Shown here piece by piece: positions 52,744 to 60,297 of a stretch of DNA of 64,000 nt. The stretch is from contig CCRI01000019.1 in assembly GCA_000985875.1 (NCBI GenBank), positions 1 through 64,000 on the forward strand, read 5' to 3'. Within the stretch, counting starts at the first letter, position 1. Every line of letters begins with the position of its first letter. Both the position numbers and the translations under genes were made by a program. Source of the DNA: Neorhizobium galegae bv. officinalis (GTDB lineage: Bacteria; Pseudomonadota; Alphaproteobacteria; Rhizobiales; Rhizobiaceae). Below the pieces are notes generated by a model, which saw nothing but the letters and a program-made list of their open reading frames with translations, was not told the origin of the DNA and did not search any database.

Positions 52744-53783
52744 GGAACCGTTTCCAGACAACCGGAGATGGCGACGGCGGTGTCCCGCCAGGACGGAAGC
52801 CCGGCACCGGCAATCGCTGCGGCGTCGGCCATGGAAATGCGCGTCTCGGGCTCTTCCAGCAGCCGTCGCAGAGCGCCTGCGAAGGCGTCCGGGTCGTCCG
52901 GCGGGACGAGAAAGCCGGCGCTTTTGGGCACGACGTCCGGCACGGCCCCTGCCGCACAGCCGACGATCGGCAGCCCTTGCGCGAGCGCCTCGGCGAACAC
53001 CATGCCGTAACCTTCATAACGGCTTGCCAGCGCAAAGATGTCGGCCTTGGCGAATTCGGAACGTGTGTCGTCGATCTGGCCGGCGAGTTCGATGCGGTGA
53101 CCGAGCCCGGATCGGGCGACCTGGCGTTCGAGTTCCGCTGCGACGTCGGGATCTAGCACCTTGCTGCCGACGATGCGGCATGTCCATGGCAGATCGCGCA
53201 GCTTTTCGAGCGCAGAAATCAGTATGTCGTGGCCTTTGCGGCGGGTCAGCGTGCCGATGCTGAGGATCAGGGGCGGATCGCCGCCACCGACAGCCAGCGG
53301 TGCCGGATCCATGCCCGGGATGGCGACCGTGATCCTTTCCGCGGGAATGGCGTAATTGGCGGCGAGTTCGGCAGCGGTGGCATGCGATGTGACGATAATG
53401 CCCCGGGTGTGCGCCAGAGCCGCCTTTTCCCGGGCGGCTGTGGCCTGCTGCTGCTCGCTGTCGAGACCCGTCTCCAGTGCCAGCGGGTGGTGCACGAGCG
53501 CCATGATCTTCAGGCGCTTTGCTTCGCGGCCCGCCCATACGTCCATCACGCCGAAGGCCAGGCCGTCGATCAGCACAAGACTACCGTCGGCGAGCCTGGA
53601 GAGCATCCGTTCGGCAGCGTCGAGCTGTTTCGCGCTCGGATTTGGAAAGCCGTCGCCGAGGGAGATCAGTTCAACATTCCAGCCGAGGTCGCGCAGGGCT
53701 GCGACCGCACGGCGATCGTAGCCGTAGCCGCCGGTGCGGGTTTCCAGTTCGCCCGGATAGGCGAAGACCAGACCGCGGTTCAC
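52740..53783 (-). CDS. Family 4 glycosyltransferase
   Basis: A 347-residue GT-B enzyme that transfers a sugar from a nucleotide donor. N-terminal FAYPGELETRTGGYGYDRRAVAAL is the glycine-rich acceptor-side loop; the C-terminal domain has ILSIGTLTRRKGHDILISAL, RIVGSK and the E-x7-E donor motif at E257-E265 (EGYGMVFAE). No signal peptide or membrane helix. It is tightly coupled on both sides: it overlaps the PTPS-like gene and the methyltransferase gene by four bases each. The acceptor is inferred to be the product of this cluster. Confidence 0.88.
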   Translation of the reverse strand: MNRGLVFAYPGELETRTGGYGYDRRAVAALRDLGWNVELISLGDGFPNPSAKQLDAAERMLSRLADGSLVLIDGLAFGVMDVWAGREAKRLKIMALVHHPLALETGLDSEQQQATAAREKAALAHTRGIIVTSHATAAELAANYAIPAERITVAIPGMDPAPLAVGGGDPPLILSIGTLTRRKGHDILISALEKLRDLPWTCRIVGSKVLDPDVAAELERQVARSGLGHRIELAGQIDDTRSEFAKADIFALASRYEGYGMVFAEALAQGLPIVGCAAGAVPDVVPKSAGFLVPPDDPDAFAGALRRLLEEPETRISMADAAAIAGAGLPSWRDTAVAISGCLETVP

Positions 53784-54178
53784 AGTTCTGCCTCGAACCA
53801 GCCGCGGGCGGTGTGCGATTCGTGCAGCATGACCCGCAGTTTGCGGATGCGGCTACCGCCCTCACCGAGCCGTCCATTCCGGACGGCATCGGCGATGCGG
53901 TCGAATATGTGCTTGGCGAGGAACTCCGTGGTCGTCACCTTGCCGGCGAAAATCGCCAGCGTGTCGAGGTTCTGGTAGTTGAGCGGCGCCAGCACTTCCT
54001 TCAGCACGTCGGTCGCAAGCCCGATATCCACGGCAAGGCCGTTCTCGTCCAGATCGCCGGTGAAGAAGGCGGCATCGACCACGAAGGTTGCCCCGTGCAT
54101 GCCCTGGGCGGGACCGAAAACCGGGCGGGCAAGACTATGCGCGATCATGATGTGATCGCGGACTTCGACGGCGAACAT
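53780..54178 (-). CDS. PTPS/QueD-like protein with altered active site
   Basis: A 132-residue tunnelling-fold protein of the 6-pyruvoyl-tetrahydropterin synthase/QueD family. Fold signatures are intact: AVEVRDHIMIAHSL with H14, the VDIGLATDVLKEVL helix, TTTEFLAKHIFDRI and the final LHES (E120) that binds the pterin ring. The catalytic apparatus is not: the C-x3-HGH motif reads A24-Q-G-M-H28-G-A30, so the nucleophilic cysteine and one zinc ligand are lost, and the Asp-His dyad (LDHxxLN) reads LNYQNLD. It may bind a pterin or catalyse something else. Between the dehydrogenase (12 bases) and the glycosyltransferase (four-base overlap). Confidence 0.8.
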   Translation of the reverse strand: MFAVEVRDHIMIAHSLARPVFGPAQGMHGATFVVDAAFFTGDLDENGLAVDIGLATDVLKEVLAPLNYQNLDTLAIFAGKVTTTEFLAKHIFDRIADAVRNGRLGEGGSRIRKLRVMLHESHTARGWFEAEL

Positions 54179-54190
54179 GCGGGATTTCCT

Positions 54191-55192
54191 TCAATACTTG
54201 ATGCGATGACAGAGCGTGGCGGCCGAACCGATAATCCCGGCGTAGTCGGCGGCGATGGTCTCGAACGGTGTTTCGCCCGAAATCAGGTAGTCCAGCCGGT
54301 CGTCGGCGAGAAGCTGGAGCGCCTTGCCCATGCGGCGCCTTGTGTCCCAGCGGGCGCGACGTCCGGGCGGCAGGGAGGCCACCTGCGAGCTGACGATGGA
54401 AAGCCGCTTGGCATGGAAAGCGCCGCCGAGAGGGATCTCCACGTGTCTATCCCCGTACCAGCTGGCCTCGACGATGCGCGCCTCGATTCCGGCATGATCG
54501 AGCGCCGTCGCCAGGGCGTCCCCCGAGGCGGAAGCATTGACCAGCACGTCGCAATCATGGGGCACATGGCCGGCAGACGAAAATCGAAGACCGAGAGCCT
54601 CGGCAGTTCCGGCGCGCTCCGGCTCGATATCGGAAATCACCACTTCGGTACCGATGATCCGCGAGGCAAGGTAGGCGACCAGAAGGCCGACGACGCCGGC
54701 GCCGAAAACGACCACGCGGTCGCCCGGCTGGATGCCTGCGTCCCAGGTGATGTTGAGTGCTGTCTCCATATTGGCCGCCAGCACGGCGCGCTGCGGGGGC
54801 AAGCCGTCGGCTAGCGAATGGGCGGCGGAAACGGGCACCCGAAAACGGTCCTGATGGGGATGCAGGCAGAAGATAGTTTTGCCGACGAGATGTTCAGGCC
54901 CTTCTTCGACCACGCCGACGGCGGCATAACCGTATTTCACCGGGAAGGGGAATTGGCCGGCCTGGTGCGGGGCACGCATGCGCTGGTACTCGCTTTCCGG
55001 CACCTGCCCGGAAAAAACGAGCGATTCGGTGCCTCGGCTGATACCGCTATAGAGCGTTCGGACGACGACCTCGCCCTCGCAGGCCGCCGGCAGCGTCTCC
55101 TGCCGAAGCGCGCAACGGCCCGTCTCCTCGATCCAGAGGGCTCGTCCCTCCTTCTGCACCGCCGCACGCGGAGCTGTCTCACGCCTTGTCAC
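54191..55192 (-). CDS. Medium-chain dehydrogenase (zinc-type alcohol dehydrogenase fold)
   Basis: A 333-residue NAD(P)-dependent oxidoreductase; first gene of the operon. The N-terminal catalytic part shows VRTLYSGISRGTESLVFSG and KYGYAAVGVVEEG, where zinc alcohol dehydrogenases have GHE, so the classical catalytic zinc site is not evident; the sequence is reminiscent of BchC-type dehydrogenases. The nucleotide-binding loop GDRVVVFGAGVVGLLVAYLA and the adjacent acidic VISDIEPER suggest NAD preference. The start is GTG at 55192. The 219 bases to the divergent CDP-alcohol transferase gene hold the presumed two-way promoter. Confidence 0.82.
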   Translation of the reverse strand: MTRRETAPRAAVQKEGRALWIEETGRCALRQETLPAACEGEVVVRTLYSGISRGTESLVFSGQVPESEYQRMRAPHQAGQFPFPVKYGYAAVGVVEEGPEHLVGKTIFCLHPHQDRFRVPVSAAHSLADGLPPQRAVLAANMETALNITWDAGIQPGDRVVVFGAGVVGLLVAYLASRIIGTEVVISDIEPERAGTAEALGLRFSSAGHVPHDCDVLVNASASGDALATALDHAGIEARIVEASWYGDRHVEIPLGGAFHAKRLSIVSSQVASLPPGRRARWDTRRRMGKALQLLADDRLDYLISGETPFETIAADYAGIIGSAATLCHRIKY

Positions 55193-55411
55193 GCCTCACA
55201 CCTTTCACGCCATAACAATCCAGACCTAGAGGCTTCGACGATGACGGCAAGGGAGCCGTCCGGCGAGAGGGCGATATGGCCATCACGTTTATTTGAGGGC
55301 GGTTTGGCGGATCCGGCCTTTGCTGCCCGCCGTATTCTTCTCCATGTAGTGCATGTGAGGAGAGCGTCATGACTATTTCATATCATCCCTTGGACGAGAA
55401 AGGCACGTCCG

Positions 55412-56209
55412 ATGGCTGACTGGATGAATGCCGGGCGGCTGGATCGCCAGGCGGCGCGCAGGGCCCACCGTCTGCTCTCCCTGGATGCCTATGCCGTAAC
55501 CATGACCGTCGCTGCCGCGCTGGTTGCGGCCATGCATTTCCTCGGCGACTGGCTCGGCATCGATACGGCCGCGGCCTGCTGCGCGTTCATCATCTATGCG
55601 GCGATTTCCGCCATAGCGCTCGGCAATCTGCGCGCGCATGAGCATGGCCGTTTCGGCGCGGCCAATATTGTGACGACAATCCGTGCCGCGCTCACGTCGG
55701 TTTTAGGCGGGATGGTGCTGGCGTCGCCGCAATTCGGCGTGGACTTCGATCGGGACGCCTCATGGATGCTCGGTTTCGTAGTCGCTTTCGCGCTTCTTCT
55801 GGATGGTATCGACGGCTTCCTCGCACGGCAGGCGGGGACGTCTTCCCGGTTCGGCGCGCGATTCGACATGGAGATCGACGCGCTGCTGATCCTCTTCCTG
55901 TCGCTCGCGGCCGTGTGGCTCGGCAAGGCGGGACTTTGGGTCCTGCTGATCGGCCTGATGCGCTACGCCTATGTCGGCGCGCAGGCGGTCATTCCGGCGC
56001 TTAAGGGCGAACTGCCGCATTCGATGCGCCGCAAGGCGATCTGCGTCGTTCAGGGCGTGGCGCTCTGTCTGATGTTGTTTCCGGTCGTTACCTCGCCGGT
56101 CTCCACGCTGCTTGCGGCGGTGGCCCTCGCCTCGCTCACCTATTCCTTCGCCGTCGATGTGATATTCCTGGTGAACGCGAGCAGGAGCGATGATCATGCC
56201 GCGGCCTGA
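55412..56209 (+). CDS. CDP-alcohol phosphatidyltransferase family membrane enzyme
   Basis: A 265-residue inner-membrane enzyme with about six helices. The family active site is perfect: D131-G-x-D134-G...A138-R139...G148...D152...D156. Such enzymes join a CDP-activated lipid or alcohol to an alcohol acceptor, making phospholipids or related molecules. The first 25 residues are basic. It is divergent from the dehydrogenase operon and overlaps the FkbM-type gene by 14 bases. Its natural acceptor is unknown; phosphatidylglycerophosphate synthase proper is normally encoded elsewhere. Confidence 0.88.
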   Translation: MADWMNAGRLDRQAARRAHRLLSLDAYAVTMTVAAALVAAMHFLGDWLGIDTAAACCAFIIYAAISAIALGNLRAHEHGRFGAANIVTTIRAALTSVLGGMVLASPQFGVDFDRDASWMLGFVVAFALLLDGIDGFLARQAGTSSRFGARFDMEIDALLILFLSLAAVWLGKAGLWVLLIGLMRYAYVGAQAVIPALKGELPHSMRRKAICVVQGVALCLMLFPVVTSPVSTLLAAVALASLTYSFAVDVIFLVNASRSDDHAAA

Positions 56210-56945
56210 TTTTTCCGCTTCCCTGGGCCTGACACGCTCGCTGCTGATCTACTACGGCCAGCCCTGGCGACGTTCTTCGCTAAGACGGTTCTATGCCGGC
56301 CTCGTCCGCAAGGGCGATCTCGTTTTCGATATCGGTGCGCATGCCGGCAGCCGCAGCCGGACGCTTCTGTCGCTCGGCGCCAGGATCGTCGCGCTGGAGC
56401 CGCAGCCATTGTTTGCGGACTTCATCGCGAGATCCTTTGCCGGCGAAGAGTTGACGCTGTTGCGCAAGGCGGTCGGCAAGGAGCCCGGCAGCGTCGACCT
56501 GCATATTTCAAGCCGCCACCCGACCGTGACCAGCATATCCTCGTCCTGGATCTCGAAAGTCGAAAAGACCTCCGGTTTCCGCAACGTCATCTGGGACCGT
56601 GTCGAGCGCGTGGCGATGACGACGCTCGATTCTCTGATTGAGGAATATGGCCAACCGGTCTTCTGCAAGATCGACGTGGAGGGGGCCGAGGCAGATATCA
56701 TCGCCGGGCTGCATCATCCGATCCCGCTGATCGCCTTCGAATATATCCCGGCAACGATGGAAATCGCCGAGGAGGCGATCGGACATCTGCGGCAACTCGG
56801 TCCCTATCGCTTCAACCGGGTCGAGGGTGAGAGGCATCGGTTCGTCCATGACGAATGGACAACCGCCGATGCGATGCTGGCCGAGATTGCGGGCCTTGCC
56901 GATCAGGCGTCCTCCGGGGACATCTATGCTCGCCTGGAGGCCTGA
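56196..56945 (+). CDS. FkbM-family methyltransferase
   Basis: A 249-residue SAM-dependent enzyme. SAM motif I LVFDIGAHAGSRSRTL at 43-58 is followed by ALEPQPLFADFIAR, the TTLDSLIEEYG segment and FCKIDVEGAEADIIAG, all FkbM hallmarks. FkbM proteins O-methylate sugars, lipids or polyketides. The start at 56196 has AGGAG eight bases upstream; the ATG at 56190 is too close to it. It overlaps the preceding CDP-alcohol transferase gene and ends four bases before the converging flippase-like gene. Confidence 0.85.
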   Translation: MPRPDFSASLGLTRSLLIYYGQPWRRSSLRRFYAGLVRKGDLVFDIGAHAGSRSRTLLSLGARIVALEPQPLFADFIARSFAGEELTLLRKAVGKEPGSVDLHISSRHPTVTSISSSWISKVEKTSGFRNVIWDRVERVAMTTLDSLIEEYGQPVFCKIDVEGAEADIIAGLHHPIPLIAFEYIPATMEIAEEAIGHLRQLGPYRFNRVEGERHRFVHDEWTTADAMLAEIAGLADQASSGDIYARLEA

Positions 56946-56949
56946 CGGT

Positions 56950-57876
56950 TCAACGGTTCCGTCTGCTGAAAAGTGCCGCCAGGATGAATGCCAGGCCGGG
57001 AGCGGCGCCGACAAGTGCCAGAATGCCGTAGAGAATGCTGGCGGCCACGCCGTCGGAAGCGGCATAACCGAAAAGCGGCCAGAGGGCGGCTGCCGCGGCC
57101 TCTCTGGCGCCCCAGCCGGCAATCGTGGCGGGGATCAGCATCATCAGCAGACAGAGCGGAATAGCGGTGATAGCCGCGAGTGCCGGCAAGGGTGCGCCGA
57201 CGGCCGCCGAGGCGAGCATGAACATCGCGATATAGCTTGCGACGATGACGAGGCTGAACAGCGTCTGGACGATCCAGGCCCGGTCCCGCAGGAAGACCTG
57301 CGCCAGTGCCGTCTTCAGCGCTGCGAGCAGAGGCTGAACGCGGCGCGGCGGGAAGCGGAGCAGCAGTAGGAACATGATGGCGAGGCCGGCGGCGACGAGC
57401 GCGAAACCGGAGAGAAGATGGCGCAGGTCTTCCGGGATCGCCGCCCCGCCCAGAAGCGGCCAGAACATCACACCGAAGGTCGCGATGACGAAAAACACTC
57501 CCTGTCCGGCGATCCGCTCGAACAGCACGGCCTGCGCCGGCACCTTCCAGCCACCATCATCATGAGTCCGGTTGCGGACAGCGCGAACGGCATCGCCTGC
57601 CACTCCGCCCGGCAAGATCTGGTTGAGCAGCGTTCCCAGATAATAGTCGCCTATCGCTTTCCCGACACCGAGGTGCTGGCCAAGCCGGGTTGCCGTGAAC
57701 CGCCAGCGGAGCGCCGAGAGCACGATCTGCACCTGCACGAGGATGAGGCCGGCGCTTATATAGGTCGAATCGGCCGACGCCAGGCTTGCGGCAATCCGTT
57801 GCGGATCGAAGCGGAGGATCACGGCAATGAGAAGTGCGAAGGCCGCAGATAAGCCTATAAGCTTCAGAAAACGCAT
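56950..57876 (-). CDS. LPG-synthase-TM / UPF0104-family membrane protein (flippase-like)
   Basis: A 308-residue polytopic inner-membrane protein with about eight helices and no soluble domain. It resembles the transmembrane part of lysylphosphatidylglycerol synthase (MprF), the lipid-flipping half: RWRFTATRLG, YYLGTLLNQILPGGVAGDAVRAVRNR, FERIAGQGVFFVIAT and IPATIAGWGAREAAAAAL. The motif NQ-LPGG-GGD is conserved. It may move a lipid-linked product across the membrane. The ATG at 57876 is 27 bases from the start of the divergent sulfatase-like gene; longer starts would overlap it. Confidence 0.82.
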   Translation of the reverse strand: MRFLKLIGLSAAFALLIAVILRFDPQRIAASLASADSTYISAGLILVQVQIVLSALRWRFTATRLGQHLGVGKAIGDYYLGTLLNQILPGGVAGDAVRAVRNRTHDDGGWKVPAQAVLFERIAGQGVFFVIATFGVMFWPLLGGAAIPEDLRHLLSGFALVAAGLAIMFLLLLRFPPRRVQPLLAALKTALAQVFLRDRAWIVQTLFSLVIVASYIAMFMLASAAVGAPLPALAAITAIPLCLLMMLIPATIAGWGAREAAAAALWPLFGYAASDGVAASILYGILALVGAAPGLAFILAALFSRRNR

Positions 57877-57903
57877 AGGCCGAAGGTTTTGCAGGAATAG
57901 CGC

Positions 57904-59556
57904 ATGAACGAGTTTCGGCCTTTTCGCCAGAGTGACGCTGCCAGAATAGGGCATATCGCAAAGCGCAAGGCAAATGGATCGCCCTTTCCGAGGATCACGA
58001 TTGCGCTGGCGATCGCTGCAGCCATTCTGGCCGTTCCCTCCCATTTCACCGATGTTTCCGAGCTCAGATTTCCGCTGGAAGTTGCGGCGGTTGCGTTGCT
58101 GGCTTCGGTGCTAACAGGTCCAGGCTTTTCCCTTTTGCGGTGGGCTGTCACCTTGTTGCTGGCCGCGATGCTGTTCCTGAAACTCGCGGACATCGGCACC
58201 GGCACCGCGTTCCAGCGGCCGTTCAATCCCTATCTCGACCTCAAGATCCTCACCGACGGCTGGAACCTTCTGAGCGGAGCCGTCGGCGTCACGGAGGCGG
58301 TGGGGATCATCTGCGCGGGTCTTATGGCCTGGCTGATCGTCGCGGCCGTTCTCTATTGGTCGCTCGGCGGTTTCCGGGGTCTTTCGTGCGGAGCCCGGCG
58401 CCTGTCCCTTCGCGCCAGCGGTGCAGTCCTGTTAATCGGGCTGGTGGCGCTGGCGGTCCAAGCCCTCGATCGCCGCGGTCTCGGCGTCGAGGCGCATGCG
58501 GCCTCCTATTTCGTCAACCGCGTCACCATGGTGAAGCAGTCGATTGCCGATCTCGCCCGGTTCGAAGAGGAACTGAGGCAGGATCCGGTTTCCGCCGGCC
58601 CGCATTTCTCGGCGCTTGCCGGCACGGACATTGTGCTGATCTTCATCGAATCCTATGGCCGCAGCGCGCTCGAGGATCCGCGTTATGCGGCGCGCGTCGG
58701 CAGCCGGCTGGCCTCGGTGGAGAAGGAGATCGGGGCAGTGGGCCTGCAGGCACGCAGCGGCTGGCTCACCTCGCCGACCGTCGGCGGTATCAGCTGGCTG
58801 GCGCATGGGACGCTGCTCTCCGGCCTCTGGGTCGACAATCAGGGGCGCTACGACCGGATGATCACCAGCGAGCGCAAGAGTCTCAACAATCTCTTCCGTT
58901 CCTCCGGCTGGCGCACCACGGCGGTCATGCCGGCGATCACGCTCGACTGGCCGGAAGCCGGTTATTTCGGCTACGACAGCATCCATGCGGCAGCGGGGCT
59001 CGGGTATCGAGGAAAACCCTTCAATTGGGTAACGATGCCGGATCAGTTCACGCTTGAGGCGTTCGAGAGGCTGGAGCGGCAGGCCCGTGACGAGCGAGGC
59101 CATAAACCGGTCATGGCGGAAATGGCGCTGATCTCCAGCCACGCCCCGTGGACGCCCATCCCGTCGCTGATCCCCTGGGGCAAAGTCGGGGACGGCACGG
59201 CCTTCAACGCGCAGGCGGAAAGCGGCGATCCGCCTTCAGTCGTCTGGGCCGACCCCAACCGGGTGCGGGCGCAATACCTCACCGCGATCGACTACACGCT
59301 CGAAACGCTCGGCTCCTACATGGCGCGTTACGGCAGGAACACGCTGTTCATCCTGCTCGGCGACCACCAGCCGGCGTCGATCGTTTCCGGCGAAGGCGCC
59401 TCGCGCGACGTGCCCATGCATATCGTTACCGGCAACCCGGACCTCCTGAAACGCCTCGACGGCTGGAACTGGCATAAGGGCATGATCCCGCAGCCGTCCA
59501 CCGCGGTCTATCGCATGGACGAATTCCGCCGGAAGCTGGTCGAGAGCTTCGATTGA
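57904..59556 (+). CDS. Membrane-anchored sulfatase-like hydrolase/transferase
   Basis: A 550-residue protein with four or five N-terminal helices (about 28-185) and a periplasmic alkaline-phosphatase-fold domain. Metal-site residues fit the LtaS/MdoB-like group: E249 in VLIFIESYGR, a Ser/Thr nucleophile candidate in SPTVGGISWLAHG (290-302), and LLGDHQPASI with Asp-His near residue 487; SSHAPW lies between. Such enzymes transfer phosphoglycerol or phosphoethanolamine, or hydrolyse sulfate or phosphate esters. The gene context (phosphatidyltransferase, flippase-like protein) suggests it modifies a lipid or glycan at the outer face of the inner membrane. Confidence 0.82.
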   Translation: MNEFRPFRQSDAARIGHIAKRKANGSPFPRITIALAIAAAILAVPSHFTDVSELRFPLEVAAVALLASVLTGPGFSLLRWAVTLLLAAMLFLKLADIGTGTAFQRPFNPYLDLKILTDGWNLLSGAVGVTEAVGIICAGLMAWLIVAAVLYWSLGGFRGLSCGARRLSLRASGAVLLIGLVALAVQALDRRGLGVEAHAASYFVNRVTMVKQSIADLARFEEELRQDPVSAGPHFSALAGTDIVLIFIESYGRSALEDPRYAARVGSRLASVEKEIGAVGLQARSGWLTSPTVGGISWLAHGTLLSGLWVDNQGRYDRMITSERKSLNNLFRSSGWRTTAVMPAITLDWPEAGYFGYDSIHAAAGLGYRGKPFNWVTMPDQFTLEAFERLERQARDERGHKPVMAEMALISSHAPWTPIPSLIPWGKVGDGTAFNAQAESGDPPSVVWADPNRVRAQYLTAIDYTLETLGSYMARYGRNTLFILLGDHQPASIVSGEGASRDVPMHIVTGNPDLLKRLDGWNWHKGMIPQPSTAVYRMDEFRRKLVESFD

Positions 59557-59583
59557 TCGTCCGCGCCAGGCCGAACTGTCTCA

Positions 59584-60297
59584 TCAGGAATGGGTGCCGA
59601 GATAGCTTTCCATCAAAGCCGGATTGACCGCCATTTCGCTTGCCGGGCCGGAAAGACGGACTTCGCCGAGTTCGACCAGGTAACCCTCGTCGGCGATTTC
59701 GAGCGCGGCACGGGCATTCTGCTCGACGAGCAGGATCGAGACGCCGGTCTTCCTGAGTTCCGAGACGATGTTGAGGATGTCGATGACGATCTTCGGTGCG
59801 AGGCCGAGGCTCGGTTCGTCGAGCAGCAGCAGGCGCGGCCGGCTCATCAGGGCGCGGGCAAGCGCCAGCATCTGCCGTTCGCCGCCGGAAAGCGTTCCGG
59901 CCAGCTGTTTGCGGCGTTCGGCCAGGCGCGGGAAACGGGCGTAGACGTCCTCGCGCGTCTCGGCGCGCTCGGCGGCGCTGCGCAGGAAGCCGCCGAGTTC
60001 GATATTGTCCTCGACCGACATGGTGGAGAACAGTTCGCGCTTTTCCGGCACGAGGCAGAGGCCGCCCGCGACACGGGCTTCGACCGAGCGCGGCACTGGT
60101 GCACCGTCGTAGATGATCGTGCCGGAGGAGGGGACGATGCCCATGATGGCGTTGAGCAGCGTCGATTTGCCGGCGCCGTTTGCGCCGATCACGGTGACGA
60201 TGCTGCCGGGCTTCATGCTCATCGATATGCCGTGCAGCACCTCGGCCCGGCCATAGGAGACGTGAAGGTTGGAGAGTTCGAGCAGGTTTCCGCTCAT
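59584..60297 (-). CDS. livF: Branched-chain amino-acid ABC transporter ATPase LivF
   Basis: A 237-residue ATPase of a high-affinity importer. Walker A GANGAGKST at 38-46, signature LSGGERQMLALARALM, Walker B LLLLDEPSLGLAP. Its ATG overlaps the stop of the fused LivM-LivG gene (ATGA). It is the last gene of the livK-livH-livMG-livF operon on the minus strand. Confidence 0.93.
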   Translation of the reverse strand: MSGNLLELSNLHVSYGRAEVLHGISMSMKPGSIVTVIGANGAGKSTLLNAIMGIVPSSGTIIYDGAPVPRSVEARVAGGLCLVPEKRELFSTMSVEDNIELGGFLRSAAERAETREDVYARFPRLAERRKQLAGTLSGGERQMLALARALMSRPRLLLLDEPSLGLAPKIVIDILNIVSELRKTGVSILLVEQNARAALEIADEGYLVELGEVRLSGPASEMAVNPALMESYLGTHS

